Source of the DNA: an uncultured Clostridium sp.
Lineage (GTDB): Bacteria; Bacillota; Clostridia; TANB77; CAG-508
Length of the DNA: 59,866 nucleotides
Assembly: GCA_945877035.1 (NCBI GenBank)
Contig: CAMCQH010000008.1
Coordinates: 1 to 59,866 of the forward strand
Reading direction: 5' to 3'
Shown one piece after another: positions 46,718 to 56,112 of this stretch. Made by a program: the position numbers and the translations under genes. A model generated the notes under the pieces. That model searched no databases. It had not been told where the DNA came from and saw only the letters and a program-made list of their open reading frames with translations. Position 1 is the first letter of the stretch. Each line of letters opens with the position of its first letter.

Positions 46718-47581
46718 ATTCGCTATCTCCACAATCTTCCTCAACCTATAATTAACCCCAGACTTTCCAACAGGATTTTTTAATTTTTTTCCAAGTTCAA
46801 CTAATGACATATCTGGGTAATCTATTCTCAATAAAGCTATTTCTTTTAAATTCTCATCTAATTTATTAAATTTATTACTCATTTGTAGCTTTCTAATTGC
46901 TTCTATTTGTTCAACAGATGCATTAATAGTTTTATTCAAATTGGCTGTTTGGCAATTTACAATTCTATTTACTTTTCCTCTCATTTCTCTTTGAACTCGT
47001 ATATCTTCAAAATTCAGTACGCTTTTATTTGCACCCATTAATGCAATGAATAAAGATATCTCTTCACCATCTTTTAAATATATTGAGTATTTTTTATCTA
47101 GCTCTAATTTTTTACATTTTATATTCATACTACTTATAATTTCAAACAAATAATCTAAGTTAATTTTATTTGATAAATTTATTTCTAAATGATATTTTTT
47201 TTCGGGATTATTAATTGAACCCCCTCCTAAAAATGACCCTCTAATTATTGCCTTCTTATAATTTTCATTTATATCAGTTAAATCTTTAATATTAATTTCA
47301 TTTTCTTTAACATTAACCTCATTTATACACTCTTTTGTTTTTAATGTAATTATAAATGATTTTCCATCAAATTCAATATTATGATTTATATCTAAATTTT
47401 TTAATAACTTTGAAAATCTGTTTATATTATATTCACTTTCAGTTGCATATCTTATATTATTTTTTATAATAGTTGCATTTTTAGAAATGAAATAACCTAT
47501 CAATTCATACTTAACTTCTTCTTTTTTCGCTAGATTATTTATTTTACTAAGTTCTTCTTTTAAATTTGATGAAAAAGACAT
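46709..47581 (-). CDS. whiA: Sporulation/cell-division regulator WhiA
   Basis: 290 residues. N-terminal LAGLIDADG-like domains (FLGGGSINNPEKKYHLEI as the second half) and a C-terminal helix-turn-helix (LVELGKKLKNPVGKSGVNYRLRKI). WhiA binds DNA near genes of cell division and sporulation. It starts 13 bases after prmC, and its last three codons enter a tandem repeat. Confidence 0.95.
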   Translation of the reverse strand: MSFSSNLKEELSKINNLAKKEEVKYELIGYFISKNATIIKNNIRYATESEYNINRFSKLLKNLDINHNIEFDGKSFIITLKTKECINEVNVKENEINIKDLTDINENYKKAIIRGSFLGGGSINNPEKKYHLEINLSNKINLDYLFEIISSMNIKCKKLELDKKYSIYLKDGEEISLFIALMGANKSVLNFEDIRVQREMRGKVNRIVNCQTANLNKTINASVEQIEAIRKLQMSNKFNKLDENLKEIALLRIDYPDMSLVELGKKLKNPVGKSGVNYRLRKIVEIANGG

Positions 47582-47593
47582 TTCAAATCCTCC

Positions 47594-48439
47594 TTATCTA
47601 ATTCTTGTAACAACAATTCTATCATTATCATACAAATCTTTTTTAGAATATGTATTTTCAAATTTTTCTTCATTTTCAATAAGTTCAATTACATCTATTT
47701 TTTGATCAAATCCTATTTCCAAACATAAATAACCACCATATTTTAAATATTGATATGACTCTTTTATTATTTTTTTATAAAAGTATAATCCGTCCTCTCC
47801 TCCATCTAATGCAATATACGGCTCTTTTTTTACTTCTTCATCCAAAGTATCTATTACATTTCTTTTTATATATGGTGGGTTAGAAACTATTATATCAAAT
47901 TTTTCATCATTCAGATTTGTAAATAAATCTGAACTAATAAATGTTATTTGGTTTTCTACTTGATTACTAATTGCATTTTTTTTAGCAATTTTTAAAGCCT
48001 CGTTGCTTATATCTATTGCTGTTATCTCTGTTTCTGGTAGATATTTAGCAAGTGATACCGCTATCGCTCCGCTTCCTGCACACAAATCTAATATCTTTTT
48101 TGCATTTGTTTTTTGGGCTATTTTGATAACCTCTTCAACTAATATTTCTGTATCTTGTCTTGGTATTAAAACATTTTCATCTACAAAAAAGTTTAATTTC
48201 ATAAATTCTTTTTGATGTGTTATATGTTCTAATGGAATTCCTTTTTTCATCTTTAATATTGCATCAAAATATTTTTTTCTTTGATTTTCATTAAGTTCTT
48301 CCATGTCATTTACTATTACATATTGCCTTGGTTTGTTTAATGTAAATTGCATTAATAGCCTTGATTTTAGTTTTGGAGATTCTATATTTGAATTTTTTAA
48401 TTCTATCATTCCTTTTTTTATTGCTTCCATTATTGTCAT
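47594..48439 (-). CDS. prmC: Peptide-chain release factor glutamine methyltransferase
   Basis: 281 residues. N-terminal helical domain, then the SAM-binding fold: ILVEEVIKIAQ, LDLCAGSGAIAVSLAK, VSNPPYIKR (the NPPY substrate-Gln motif), and YLCLEIGFDQ. It methylates the GGQ Gln of release factors. Operon order prmC-whiA-hemW-rlmN. Confidence 0.95.
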   Translation of the reverse strand: MTIMEAIKKGMIELKNSNIESPKLKSRLLMQFTLNKPRQYVIVNDMEELNENQRKKYFDAILKMKKGIPLEHITHQKEFMKLNFFVDENVLIPRQDTEILVEEVIKIAQKTNAKKILDLCAGSGAIAVSLAKYLPETEITAIDISNEALKIAKKNAISNQVENQITFISSDLFTNLNDEKFDIIVSNPPYIKRNVIDTLDEEVKKEPYIALDGGEDGLYFYKKIIKESYQYLKYGGYLCLEIGFDQKIDVIELIENEEKFENTYSKKDLYDNDRIVVTRIR

Positions 48440-48546
48440 ATAATCACCTTCTTTATGTATAATATTTTATCATTTTATGCTTAATTTTGCAATAAATAAA
48501 GTACTTAGTTTATTTTTTTACTAAGTACTTCTTTTTATTAATCATC

Positions 48547-49992
48547 TTATCTATTTTCTGGTTGAGTATGGGCGTTTGGATTTTGGTAATCTTTATTTTC
48601 TAAGTTTCTATTTATTCTTTGAACTATCTGTGAAATTGGTCTTTCTTTTGATATCTTTCTTATTTTTGGAAGTTCACATACATCTATATTACTTTTTTCT
48701 GCATATGAATTATAAAATGCTACTTCATCAAAATTACTTTCAAGTATTTCTCTTTGTATATGTTCGTATATTCCTGAGATTATATGTTTATCTTCTTTTT
48801 TTGTTGTTTCTCTTATACTCGAATGTAATAGGAATTTATATATTTCTTTGACACTATCATATTTTTCATAATCTACTTCTATTGAATCTGTTTGCATCTC
48901 ATTTATTGCCTTTTTCTTCAAATCTAAATATTCTAATAATTCTGTATCTTTTTTATCAAATTTTTCTACTATGCTTTTTATAGTACCAAAATCTATCTTC
49001 TTTAATCTTAAAGCAAAAAGTCTAGCATTCCAGTCTTGACCTTTTGTTACAAGCTCAAAAAAGTTTTTTATATCTCCTAATTTTTCTATTAATTTATATT
49101 CTTCTAAAGTAATTTCTCCTTTGTGTTCTGCAATTTTTTTATAATATATTGATTCAAGATTGTCTATATGTTTGTATATATCACTTACAATACCATTTTC
49201 TTTTGTTACTAAATATTCCTTTGCCAATTTTAATTTTGGATTTTCAGGATTTTTTTCTTCAGTAAATGCTTCTAATAAATAGTCAGCAACTAAATCTTGT
49301 TGTGCTTCTATATCATCTTCTCTTGCTTTTATGAATTCTGTTACTTTCTCTCCTTTTATAAATGCTTTTTTTCTATCCTGTTTTATAAAACTTTTTAATA
49401 TTTTTTCCCTTCTTGATTTCCATTTATTAATTTCTTTTTTCTTATCAGCTTCTTCTAATAATTGTTTTTGTTTTTCTTTTTTCAATGTTTTTACGGCTTT
49501 TTCATCATATTTACATTGTATTTTACCTTGATTATCTGAATAATATGTTCTCATAATTGATATATCTTTTTTACTTTTATTTGCTAATATATTGATTCCT
49601 TCAACTGTTATTTCAAATGGTATATTCCCTGTTTGCACATATTCGAATAATTTTTCGTAATAATCATATCCTGTTCCTTGATTTGTGTTTTCTTCTAATT
49701 GATTTCTTATTGCATTAATTATTTCAATAGCTTTCTCTTTGTCATTTCTTTCATTTGAAATTCCTAGTATTCCCATAATTACTTCTTGTGGAATATCATT
49801 TATTACATATTTTAAAATAATTGCCCAAATATGTTTAACTTTTCCATTATCCTCTTTAATTAATTCTCTTAAGACTAATTTAGGTCTTTTGCTCGTATCT
49901 TCTGTTTTTTCAAATATTTTGGTAGAATACTGTATATTACTAGAAGTTCTAGCATATTCTGTTAATTTATCATTTATTTCATTTTCTTTCAT
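48547..49992 (-). CDS. Large helical protein of unknown function
   Basis: 481 residues, mostly charged helices, no signal peptide or membrane segment. Residues about 165-240 are a very basic Lys/Glu-rich coiled coil (KTLKKEKQKQLLEEADKKKEINKWKSRREK). It ends with YQNPNAHTQPENR. No motif I recognise. It is monocistronic and adjacent to prmC; its function is unknown. Confidence 0.55.
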   Translation of the reverse strand: MKENEINDKLTEYARTSSNIQYSTKIFEKTEDTSKRPKLVLRELIKEDNGKVKHIWAIILKYVINDIPQEVIMGILGISNERNDKEKAIEIINAIRNQLEENTNQGTGYDYYEKLFEYVQTGNIPFEITVEGINILANKSKKDISIMRTYYSDNQGKIQCKYDEKAVKTLKKEKQKQLLEEADKKKEINKWKSRREKILKSFIKQDRKKAFIKGEKVTEFIKAREDDIEAQQDLVADYLLEAFTEEKNPENPKLKLAKEYLVTKENGIVSDIYKHIDNLESIYYKKIAEHKGEITLEEYKLIEKLGDIKNFFELVTKGQDWNARLFALRLKKIDFGTIKSIVEKFDKKDTELLEYLDLKKKAINEMQTDSIEVDYEKYDSVKEIYKFLLHSSIRETTKKEDKHIISGIYEHIQREILESNFDEVAFYNSYAEKSNIDVCELPKIRKISKERPISQIVQRINRNLENKDYQNPNAHTQPENR

Positions 49993-50067
49993 AATATCAT
50001 TCCTTTTTACATTAATTAATTTATTTATAGCATAAAAAAAATTTTTTTACAATACTTTTTGCGAATT

Positions 50068-51357
50068 TTAAATCTTACAAGCTTTTACCTTTTTTATTCT
50101 ATTACCTTCTATTTTTTCAATTTTATAAATAACTTTATCTGTTTCTATAATAATCCCTTTTTCTTTATCATTTGGTATTCTATTTAATTCAAATAACAAA
50201 TATCCAGAAATAGTATCATAATCACCTTCTGGCAATTCAACTTCCAAAATTCTTTCTACTTCATATATCGGCATTTCTCCATCTAATATAAATGTATTAC
50301 TATCTATTTTTTTGTATTTAATTTCTTCTATATCATATTCATCATAAATTTCTCCAACAATTTCTTCTAAAATATCTTCCATTGTAACAATTCCGGCTGT
50401 TCCGCCATATTCATCAACAACAATTGCTATTTGCTTTTTATTCTTTTTTAATTCTTTAAAAACATCATCAATATAAACACTTTCTAAAACATATATAGCT
50501 TCTCTTGCTATATTTTTTAATTTTGTATTTTTGTTTTTTGAAGTTAATAACATATCTTTTAGATAAATAATTCCTCTTACATTATCAATATTTTCATCAT
50601 ATATAGGTACTCTGCTATATCTTGTATCTTCATTTAATTCATCTATTGCTTCACTAATTGTAAGTTCCATATCTAAAGCATATACTTGAGTTCTTGGAAT
50701 CATTATTTCAGAAACAACTCTATCATTAAATTCAAATATTTTATTAATCATTTCTTTTTCTCCTGCTTCTATTGCACCTTTTTCCTCTCCTACATCTACT
50801 AGCATTTTTATTTCTTCTTCACTTACTTCTTCGTCTTCTTGACCTGTTACACCAAATAATTTTGAAACAATATTTGTTGAGAATGTTAATAATTTTACAA
50901 ATGGCAATGTAACTATCGAAATCGTTCTAATTATTCCAACTGATATGAATGCTAATTTTTCTGAATATTTCATTGCTATTCTTTTTGGTACAAGTTCTCC
51001 AAAAACTAATGTAAAATATGAAAGTATTAGTGTTATTATTATAATTGAAATTTCTCTCCACCTTGCTAGTGGTATATATGGTATTAAATTATATAATTTA
51101 GGAGCCAATATATCTGCAAAAGCATCTGATGCAAATGCACTTGATAAAAATCCTGCAAGTGTTATTCCTATTTGAATTGTAGCTAAAAATTTGCTTGGGT
51201 CTTCAAGCATTTTTTGTATTTTCTTCGCCTTTTTATTTCCTTCTTTTGCTTTTAATTCTATTTTTACATCATTTAATGATATAAATGCTATTTCTGTTGC
51301 AGCAAAAAAAGCATTTAATGAAATTAATATAATTAAAACTAATATTTGAGATGCCAT
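50068..51357 (-). CDS. CNNM/CorC-type membrane protein (HlyC/CorC family)
   Basis: 429 residues from MASQILVLIIL; GGAGG lies 7 bases before this ATG and inside the longer frame. N-terminal DUF21 membrane domain (about four helices, NAFFAATEIAFISL), then a pair of CBS domains (MIPRTQVYALDM, DENIDNVRGIIYLKDML, and IVVDEYGGTAGIVTMEDILEEIVGEIYDE) and a C-terminal transporter-associated CorC_HlyC domain. Probably an efflux or ion-transport-related protein. Confidence 0.9.
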   Translation of the reverse strand: MASQILVLIILISLNAFFAATEIAFISLNDVKIELKAKEGNKKAKKIQKMLEDPSKFLATIQIGITLAGFLSSAFASDAFADILAPKLYNLIPYIPLARWREISIIIITLILSYFTLVFGELVPKRIAMKYSEKLAFISVGIIRTISIVTLPFVKLLTFSTNIVSKLFGVTGQEDEEVSEEEIKMLVDVGEEKGAIEAGEKEMINKIFEFNDRVVSEIMIPRTQVYALDMELTISEAIDELNEDTRYSRVPIYDENIDNVRGIIYLKDMLLTSKNKNTKLKNIAREAIYVLESVYIDDVFKELKKNKKQIAIVVDEYGGTAGIVTMEDILEEIVGEIYDEYDIEEIKYKKIDSNTFILDGEMPIYEVERILEVELPEGDYDTISGYLLFELNRIPNDKEKGIIIETDKVIYKIEKIEGNRIKKVKACKI

Positions 51358-51485
51358 ACTTTTCCTCCACATATATTATTTGTTTTATTTTATTTTTTAT
51401 TTATATTTTAATATTATTTTTTGGTCCAGGCACTTTTTAAAATATTTCACATATAATTTTATATATAAGATTTGGAGGTGCATTT

Positions 51486-52198
51486 ATGTTAGAAGCACTC
51501 TGTAGTATGGGAATTTTAGGATTTTTTCAGTTTTTAAAATCTGCTGTGTTTGTTGTTCGGATATATATCTGGAAGTAATCTATTTCCTGAGCCATTAACA
51601 AGTGAAGAAGAAAAAATATATTTAGAACAAATGAAAAATGGTGATGAAGAGGCTAGAAATATTTTAATAGAAAGAAATTTAAGATTAGTTGCACATGTTG
51701 TTAAAAAATATTCAAATACAAAGGTTGAACAAGATGATTTAATTTCAATTGGCACTATTGGATTAATTAAAGGCATAAATACTTTTAATGTTGATAAAGG
51801 TTCAAAATTGAGTACATATGTTTCAAGATGTATTGATAATGAAATTTTAATGTATCTTCGTTCAACTAAGAAATTAAATGCTGAAGTGTATTTAAATGAA
51901 CCTATTCGGCAAAGATAAAGATGATAATGTTGTTACATTACAAGAAGTTTTAGAAAATGATGATAGAAATATTGAAGATGAAGTTGATTTAAAAATGAAG
52001 ATTAAAAAATTGTATAAAAAAATTGGGGAGGTTTTAAAAGATAGAGAAAAAACGATTATAGAATTACGTTTTGGTTTAGATGGGCATAAGCCTAAAACTC
52101 AACATGAAATTGCTGAAATGATGGGGATTTCTCGTAGTTATGTATCAAGAATTGAGACTAAAGCAATTGATAAATTAAGTAAAGAATTTAAAGAATAA
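51486..52198 (+). CDS. sigK: RNA polymerase sigma-K factor, two +1 frameshifts at CGG
   Basis: Joined product 51486-51557, 51559-51906, 51908-52198: 236 residues, close to Bacillus SigK (241). Start ATG at 51486 has GGAGGTG 7 bases upstream. Frame 0 reads MLEALCSMG...SAVFVV, then CGG (51558-51560) and stops at 51576; skipping C51558 gives GYISGSNLFPEPL. The second frame runs through ISIGTIGLIKGI to EPI, then CGG (51907-51909) and stops at 51916; skipping C51907 gives GKDKDDN and the region-4 helix-turn-helix SRSYVSRIE. Each shift occurs after NTT and before GG(A/C). In both cases the residue produced is Gly, at the expected SigK position. It is the late mother-cell sporulation sigma. See findings. 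Confidence 0.9.
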
Positions 52199-52282
52199 AG
52201 TTTTATCAGTTTTAAATATTTTGTAATGATAATTTGCAGACTTTAAATTCTTAATGTAAGACTGACTTACAAAATTAAACAA

Positions 52283-52326
52283 TAATTTGATTTATTTTAT
52301 CATAAAAATTATTTTAAATCAAATTA
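52283..52326. terminator. Hairpin downstream of sigK
   Basis: Perfect 12-pair stem TAATTTGATTTA / TAAATCAAATTA, 85 bases past the sigK stop, with a long AT loop. AT-only stem and weak T run, so termination is only possible. Confidence 0.4.
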
Positions 52327-52490
52327 AAAAAATTTTGATAAAGTGAGAATAATTTATTAAAAATGAGATAAAATTATATAAATACAGTTTAATCATTTTT
52401 CTAAGTAATTTTTTTATTTGAAAATTATATTTTTCTATGTTAGACTATAGATAATCTAAATAAGATTAACAATTAAACAAGTTATTAATT

Positions 52491-52684
52491 TACCCTGCAT
52501 AGTGCGTGTAGACAGAATTTTTAGAACCTACAAGTTTGTAAGAGGAGCCAATCTCAAAATATGGCGTGCATGCTTGCATTTATGTAAGAAGCCCATGAGT
52601 ATTTTGGTAGGCACCCACCTGTTTTTAGGAGCAGGTCCTTAAAAATTCAAGACATCTTACGGCTAAGGCGGGGATACCTTTTTT
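52491..52684 (+). ncRNA. ssrS: 6S RNA
   Basis: The central region GCATGCT(TGCATTTATGTA)AGAAGCC mirrors the E. coli 6S core GCATGCT(...)AGAAGCC. The closing stem pairs TACCCTGC (52491-52498) with GCGGGGATA (52668-52676, one bulged A) and a second arm pairs 52515-52529 with 52633-52648. It ends in a T run (52679-52684). 6S RNA binds housekeeping RNA polymerase holoenzyme and inhibits it in stationary phase. Transcription on the plus strand, probably from TTGAAA at about 52418; no RNase P, tmRNA or SRP signature is present. Confidence 0.8.
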
Positions 52685-52744
52685 GTTTTTAGTTTTTTCA
52701 TATTTAAAAAATATCGCACCTGCTAGTGCGATATTTTTATATTT

Positions 52745-52821
52745 TGGTAGCGAAGGGGAGATTCGAACTCTCGACCTGCCGGGTATGAACCGGATGCTCT
52801 AGCCAACTGAGCTACTTCGCC
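52745..52821 (-). tRNA. tRNA-Met (CAT), elongator type
   Basis: Minus-strand cloverleaf: acceptor GGCGAAG / CTTCGCT, D arm GCTCAGTTGGCTAGAGC, anticodon loop TTCATAC (CAT) in stem CCGG / CCGG, T arm GAGAGTTCGAATCTC and encoded CCA. The G1-U72 acceptor and loop match Bacillus elongator tRNA-Met. Confidence 0.95.
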
Positions 52822-52873
52822 ATATTTAACTGCGATATTTATTATACATTTAGTTTGCGCTTTTGTCAAGATA

Positions 52874-52915
52874 AAAATACAAGAAATTCAAAATTCTCGG
52901 AATTTCTTGTATTTT
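52874..52915. terminator. Bidirectional terminator
   Basis: 16-pair stem AAAATACAAGAAATTC / GAATTTCTTGTATTTT with a 10-base loop. It ends the 52925 gene on the minus strand and insulates the tRNA. Confidence 0.85.
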
Positions 52916-52924
52916 TTATAGTAT

Positions 52925-53254
52925 TTACAGTTCTTTTCCTTCTTCTTGTATTTCTTCTTTATTTTTTGAATTTATTTTTTCTTTTACTGGATTATTAACT
53001 TTTGTTACTTTTTCTGTATTTCTAGCTACTCTTTTCTTTTTAGGAGCTTCATGCATTTCTAATTCTTTGGTCAAATTTGCAATACTATCTGTTGCTCCTA
53101 ATTCTTTTTCTGCTTTATATATTTCTTGCAATTTTTTATCTGTTATTTTTTCATCTTCACTAGTTTTATCTCCAGCAATTATGTTTTTTAAGCTTGCAAA
53201 TATATCTCTTAATTTTACTTTTTCTATAACATTTTCATTAACTGAAATATCCAT
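52925..53254 (-). CDS. Small Lys/Glu-rich protein of unknown function
   Basis: 109 residues: an ordered first half (VKLRDIFASLKNIIAGDK, helical) and a disordered basic second half (KKKRVARNTEKVTKVNNPVKEK). No signal peptide or known domain. It has its own terminator and lies divergent from mtaD. Confidence 0.5.
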   Translation of the reverse strand: MDISVNENVIEKVKLRDIFASLKNIIAGDKTSEDEKITDKKLQEIYKAEKELGATDSIANLTKELEMHEAPKKKRVARNTEKVTKVNNPVKEKINSKNKEEIQEEGKEL

Positions 53255-53427
53255 ATTTTTCTTAAAACTTAGGTTTTAAGTTTTCACCTCTTTTTCTTTT
53301 ATAAATAAAAACTATTTATATTATAGCATATTTTTGAATTATTAGCAATAGTTTATGAAAAATTTGTTTTATGTATACTTCTATAGACTTACTAGTCACA
53401 GCTTTAAAATAATATATTAAAATTTTC

Positions 53428-53456
53428 TTGTTTTTATTCCATATATATAGTACAAT
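53428..53456 (+). promoter_or_regulatory. Promoter of the mtaD-like gene
   Basis: TTGTTT (53428-53433), 17-base spacer, TACAAT (53451-53456), then GGGGG ribosome site and ATG at 53489. Confidence 0.65.
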
Positions 53457-53488
53457 AATTATTGAAAAAATAATATTAGGGGGAGCAA

Positions 53489-54778
53489 ATGAAAATTTTA
53501 ATTAAAAATTGTAATCTTATTTCTATGGATGAAAAAAGAGAAAAATTTGAATATGCAATTGATATTTTAATCAATAACAATAAAATAGAAAAGATAGAAA
53601 AAAATATTACTGCTGAAAAAAATTATAAAATAATAGATGCTTCTAATAGATATGTTCTTCCAGGTTTTATAAATACACATGCACACATAGGAATGAGCAT
53701 ATTCAGAGAATCAGTTGATGGATATACTACACAAGATTGGCTAACTGAGAAAATATGGCCTATTGAAGATAATCTTACTCCTGAAGATGTATATTATTCT
53801 TCACTTTTATCTTGTGCTGAAATGATAAAAACAGGTACAACAACAGTAAATGACCACTATTTTTTTCCAAACAGTGTAATTGAAGCAGTTAATAAATCAG
53901 GTATTAGAGCTGAATTAACAAGAGTTGTAATGGATGTTGATGGAAAAATGGAGGAAAGATTTTCTGAATTAGAATCTTTGATACAAAATAGTAATAATAA
54001 ATATGATACTATTTATATTAGTGTTGGCATACATGGATTATATACTGCAAGTGGAGAATGTATTAAAAAGGCTATAGAAATTTCTAAAAAATATGATTTA
54101 AATATTCACATGCATTACTTAGAAAATTCTAAAGAATCAGGAGATATTTCAAATAATTATAATTCTAGTAAACCTTATGAAATTGTTAGAAAATATTTTA
54201 AAGATACAAATAGTATATTTGCTCATTGTGTAAAATTAACATCAGAGGATTTTGATGTATTTAAAAATTATAACATAAAAGTATCTCATTGTCCGATTAG
54301 TAATTTAAAACTTGGATGTGGAATTGCTGATATAACAAAAATGTTAGAAAACAATATAATAGTTTCATTAGGTACTGATGGTCAAGGTAGTGGTTGCAAT
54401 TTAGATATGTTTGATACTATGAAATTTACTGGTCTTTTACAAAAAGGAATAAATGAAAATCCTGAATTATTGCCTGCCTACGAAATTTTAAAATTAGCTA
54501 CAATAAATGGTGCAAAAGCTTTAAATAAAGAGAATTTAATTGGAAGTATTAGTGAAGGCAAATTGGCAGATTTGATAATTCTTGATTTATCTGATATTAC
54601 TTTACAGCCTATAAATGATATTTTTTCAAATATAGTATATAATGCAAAAGGCTCTAATGTTATAACTACAATTATTAATGGAAAAGTTGTTATGGATAAC
54701 AGAACTTTAATTAATTTAGATGAAACAGAAATTATAGAAAAATGTAAAAATATATTATCTAAATCTTCAAATTTGTAA
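53489..54778 (+). CDS. mtaD: 5'-methylthioadenosine/S-adenosylhomocysteine deaminase-like amidohydrolase
   Basis: 429 residues with the amidohydrolase metal site: NTHAHIGMSIFR, MHYLE, FAHC and LGTDG. Layout and length fit the MtaD/SsnA-type deaminases acting on adenosine-like substrates. The exact substrate (MTA, SAH or another nucleoside) cannot be set from sequence. It is monocistronic with its own promoter; no clear partner gene lies nearby. Confidence 0.8.
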   Translation: MKILIKNCNLISMDEKREKFEYAIDILINNNKIEKIEKNITAEKNYKIIDASNRYVLPGFINTHAHIGMSIFRESVDGYTTQDWLTEKIWPIEDNLTPEDVYYSSLLSCAEMIKTGTTTVNDHYFFPNSVIEAVNKSGIRAELTRVVMDVDGKMEERFSELESLIQNSNNKYDTIYISVGIHGLYTASGECIKKAIEISKKYDLNIHMHYLENSKESGDISNNYNSSKPYEIVRKYFKDTNSIFAHCVKLTSEDFDVFKNYNIKVSHCPISNLKLGCGIADITKMLENNIIVSLGTDGQGSGCNLDMFDTMKFTGLLQKGINENPELLPAYEILKLATINGAKALNKENLIGSISEGKLADLIILDLSDITLQPINDIFSNIVYNAKGSNVITTIINGKVVMDNRTLINLDETEIIEKCKNILSKSSNL

Positions 54779-54854
54779 AGTCTATTTATATAATAAGATA
54801 TTTGTATAGCAAGTATTTGTTTCGCAAATATTTTTAAGAATTTTTTATTTTATA

Positions 54855-54893
54855 AAAAAAACCGTATTATTATTTTAATAACACGGTTTTTTT
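54855..54893 (-). terminator. Terminator of rplJ-rplL
   Basis: 17-pair stem AAAAAACCGTATTATTA / TAATAACACGGTTTTTT with a short loop; the single mismatch on the plus strand becomes a G-U pair on the minus strand, in line with its position 10 bases past rplL. Confidence 0.85.
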
Positions 54894-54903
54894 ATGAATA
54901 CTA

Positions 54904-55272
54904 TTATTGTAATTCAACAACAGCTCCAACTTCTGTAAATTTAGCTTTTAAGTCTTCTGCTTCTTCTTTAGAAACATTTTCTTTAACTGTTTTTGGTGCT
55001 CCATCTACTAAGTCTTTAGCTTCTTTTAATCCTAATCCTGTAGCATCTCTAACTACTTTGATTACTTTTATTTTTTGATCTCCTGCTTCTGTTAATACTA
55101 CGTTGAATGATGATTTTTCAGCAGCTGCATCTCCTCCAGCTACTGCTCCAGCTGCTGGTGCAGCTGCTGCTACTGCAGATACTCCAAATTCTTCTTCTAT
55201 AGCTTTTACTAAATCAGCTAATTCTACTACTGTCATTTTTTTGATTTCTTCAATCATTTCTTCTTTACTCAT
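54904..55272 (-). CDS. rplL: 50S ribosomal protein L7/L12
   Basis: 122 residues. N-terminal dimerisation helix ([29 protein letters not shown]), Ala-rich hinge, and C-terminal domain ([23 protein letters not shown]). Forms the L10(L12) stalk that recruits elongation factors. Confidence 0.98.
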   Translation of the reverse strand: MSKEEMIEEIKKMTVVELADLVKAIEEEFGVSAVAAAAPAAGAVAGGDAAAEKSSFNVVLTEAGDQKIKVIKVVRDATGLGLKEAKDLVDGAPKTVKENVSKEEAEDLKAKFTEVGAVVELQ

Positions 55273-55369
55273 TTTTAAATCCTCCTATTTTTTTTTGCGA
55301 TATAAGTTCGCTACTCTAATTTTTTTATTTATTTTATTTTTGTTTTATTTTTTAAGCTTGAGCTTATAT

Positions 55370-55897
55370 TTATGCTTCTGCTGTTGTTTCAGCTGATGCA
55401 TTTTGTTCTTTTTGAATTCTTACTTGATCAACTGCAACTGCAAATTTTTGAATATTTGCAAGTAATGCTCCAGCAAGCATAGATAGTAATGTTTCTTTTG
55501 ATGGTAATTTTGCTAAAGTTACTATTTCTTCAGCTGTCATTACTTTACCTTCTATAACTCCACCTTTGATTTTGTAATATTCATTATTTTTTGTGAATTC
55601 ATAAATTGTTTTAGATGGTTCTAAGTAATCTTCACTACTCATTATTACTGCTGTAGGTCCTACTAATTTATCTTCTAAACCTTCGATTCCTGCTTCAGCT
55701 AATGCTCTTTTTGTTATATTATTTTTTATAACTGTATATTCTGTGTTAGATTTTCTTAAATCAGCTCTTAAGCTTGTTACATCTTCAACATTTATTCCTC
55801 TGTAGTCTGTTAAAAGTACTAATTTAGCTTCTTTGATTTTGTTAGCTAATTTTGTAACTTCTTCTTTCTTTTGATTTAATATTTTTTCACTTGCCAT
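55370..55897 (-). CDS. rplJ: 50S ribosomal protein L10
   Basis: 175 residues: LVLLTDYRGINVEDVTSLRADLR and the IAKLPSKETLLSML-like stalk helix. Binds 23S rRNA and the L12 dimers. An L10 leader RNA precedes it, which L10 represses through autoregulation in Bacillota. Confidence 0.97.
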   Translation of the reverse strand: MASEKILNQKKEEVTKLANKIKEAKLVLLTDYRGINVEDVTSLRADLRKSNTEYTVIKNNITKRALAEAGIEGLEDKLVGPTAVIMSSEDYLEPSKTIYEFTKNNEYYKIKGGVIEGKVMTAEEIVTLAKLPSKETLLSMLAGALLANIQKFAVAVDQVRIQKEQNASAETTAEA

Positions 55898-55938
55898 TTT
55901 TAAATTTTCACCTCCCAGAACTTACTTTTTATATAGGT

Positions 55939-56110
55939 ATGCAAAATTACTTTGTAATTTTGCATAAGTTATCTGTATCTTGCTTCGTTTTGAACAGCTA
56001 ACTTAAAAACACTCTTTATATCCATCCAAGGCTATAAAGAGTGCATTTATTACACTTTATTTTATAACCTCGGTAGGACTTATAAATCGCCTACTGTCTT
56101 TGGCTTAATA
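55939..56110 (-). ncRNA. Ribosomal protein L10 leader
   Basis: On the minus strand: GCCAAAGACAGTAGGCG...TCCTACCGAGG, the core of the L10 leader family, followed by two hairpins, GCACTCTTTATAGCC region and ATGCAAAATTAC / GTAATTTTGCAT (55939-55965), just before rplJ. L10 binding here represses rplJ-rplL. Confidence 0.88.
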
Positions 56111-56112
56111 TT

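Noticed and set aside
51486..52198. sigK as an ordinary pseudogene or skin-interrupted gene
   Set aside because: Both breaks are single bases in the same NTT-CGG context with fully conserved sequence on either side, and no inserted element is present.
52491..52684. tmRNA, RNase P or SRP RNA
   Set aside because: No tag ORF, no GAGGAAAGUC-like RNase P core and no SRP GGAAGGAAGC loop; the 6S core motif fits.
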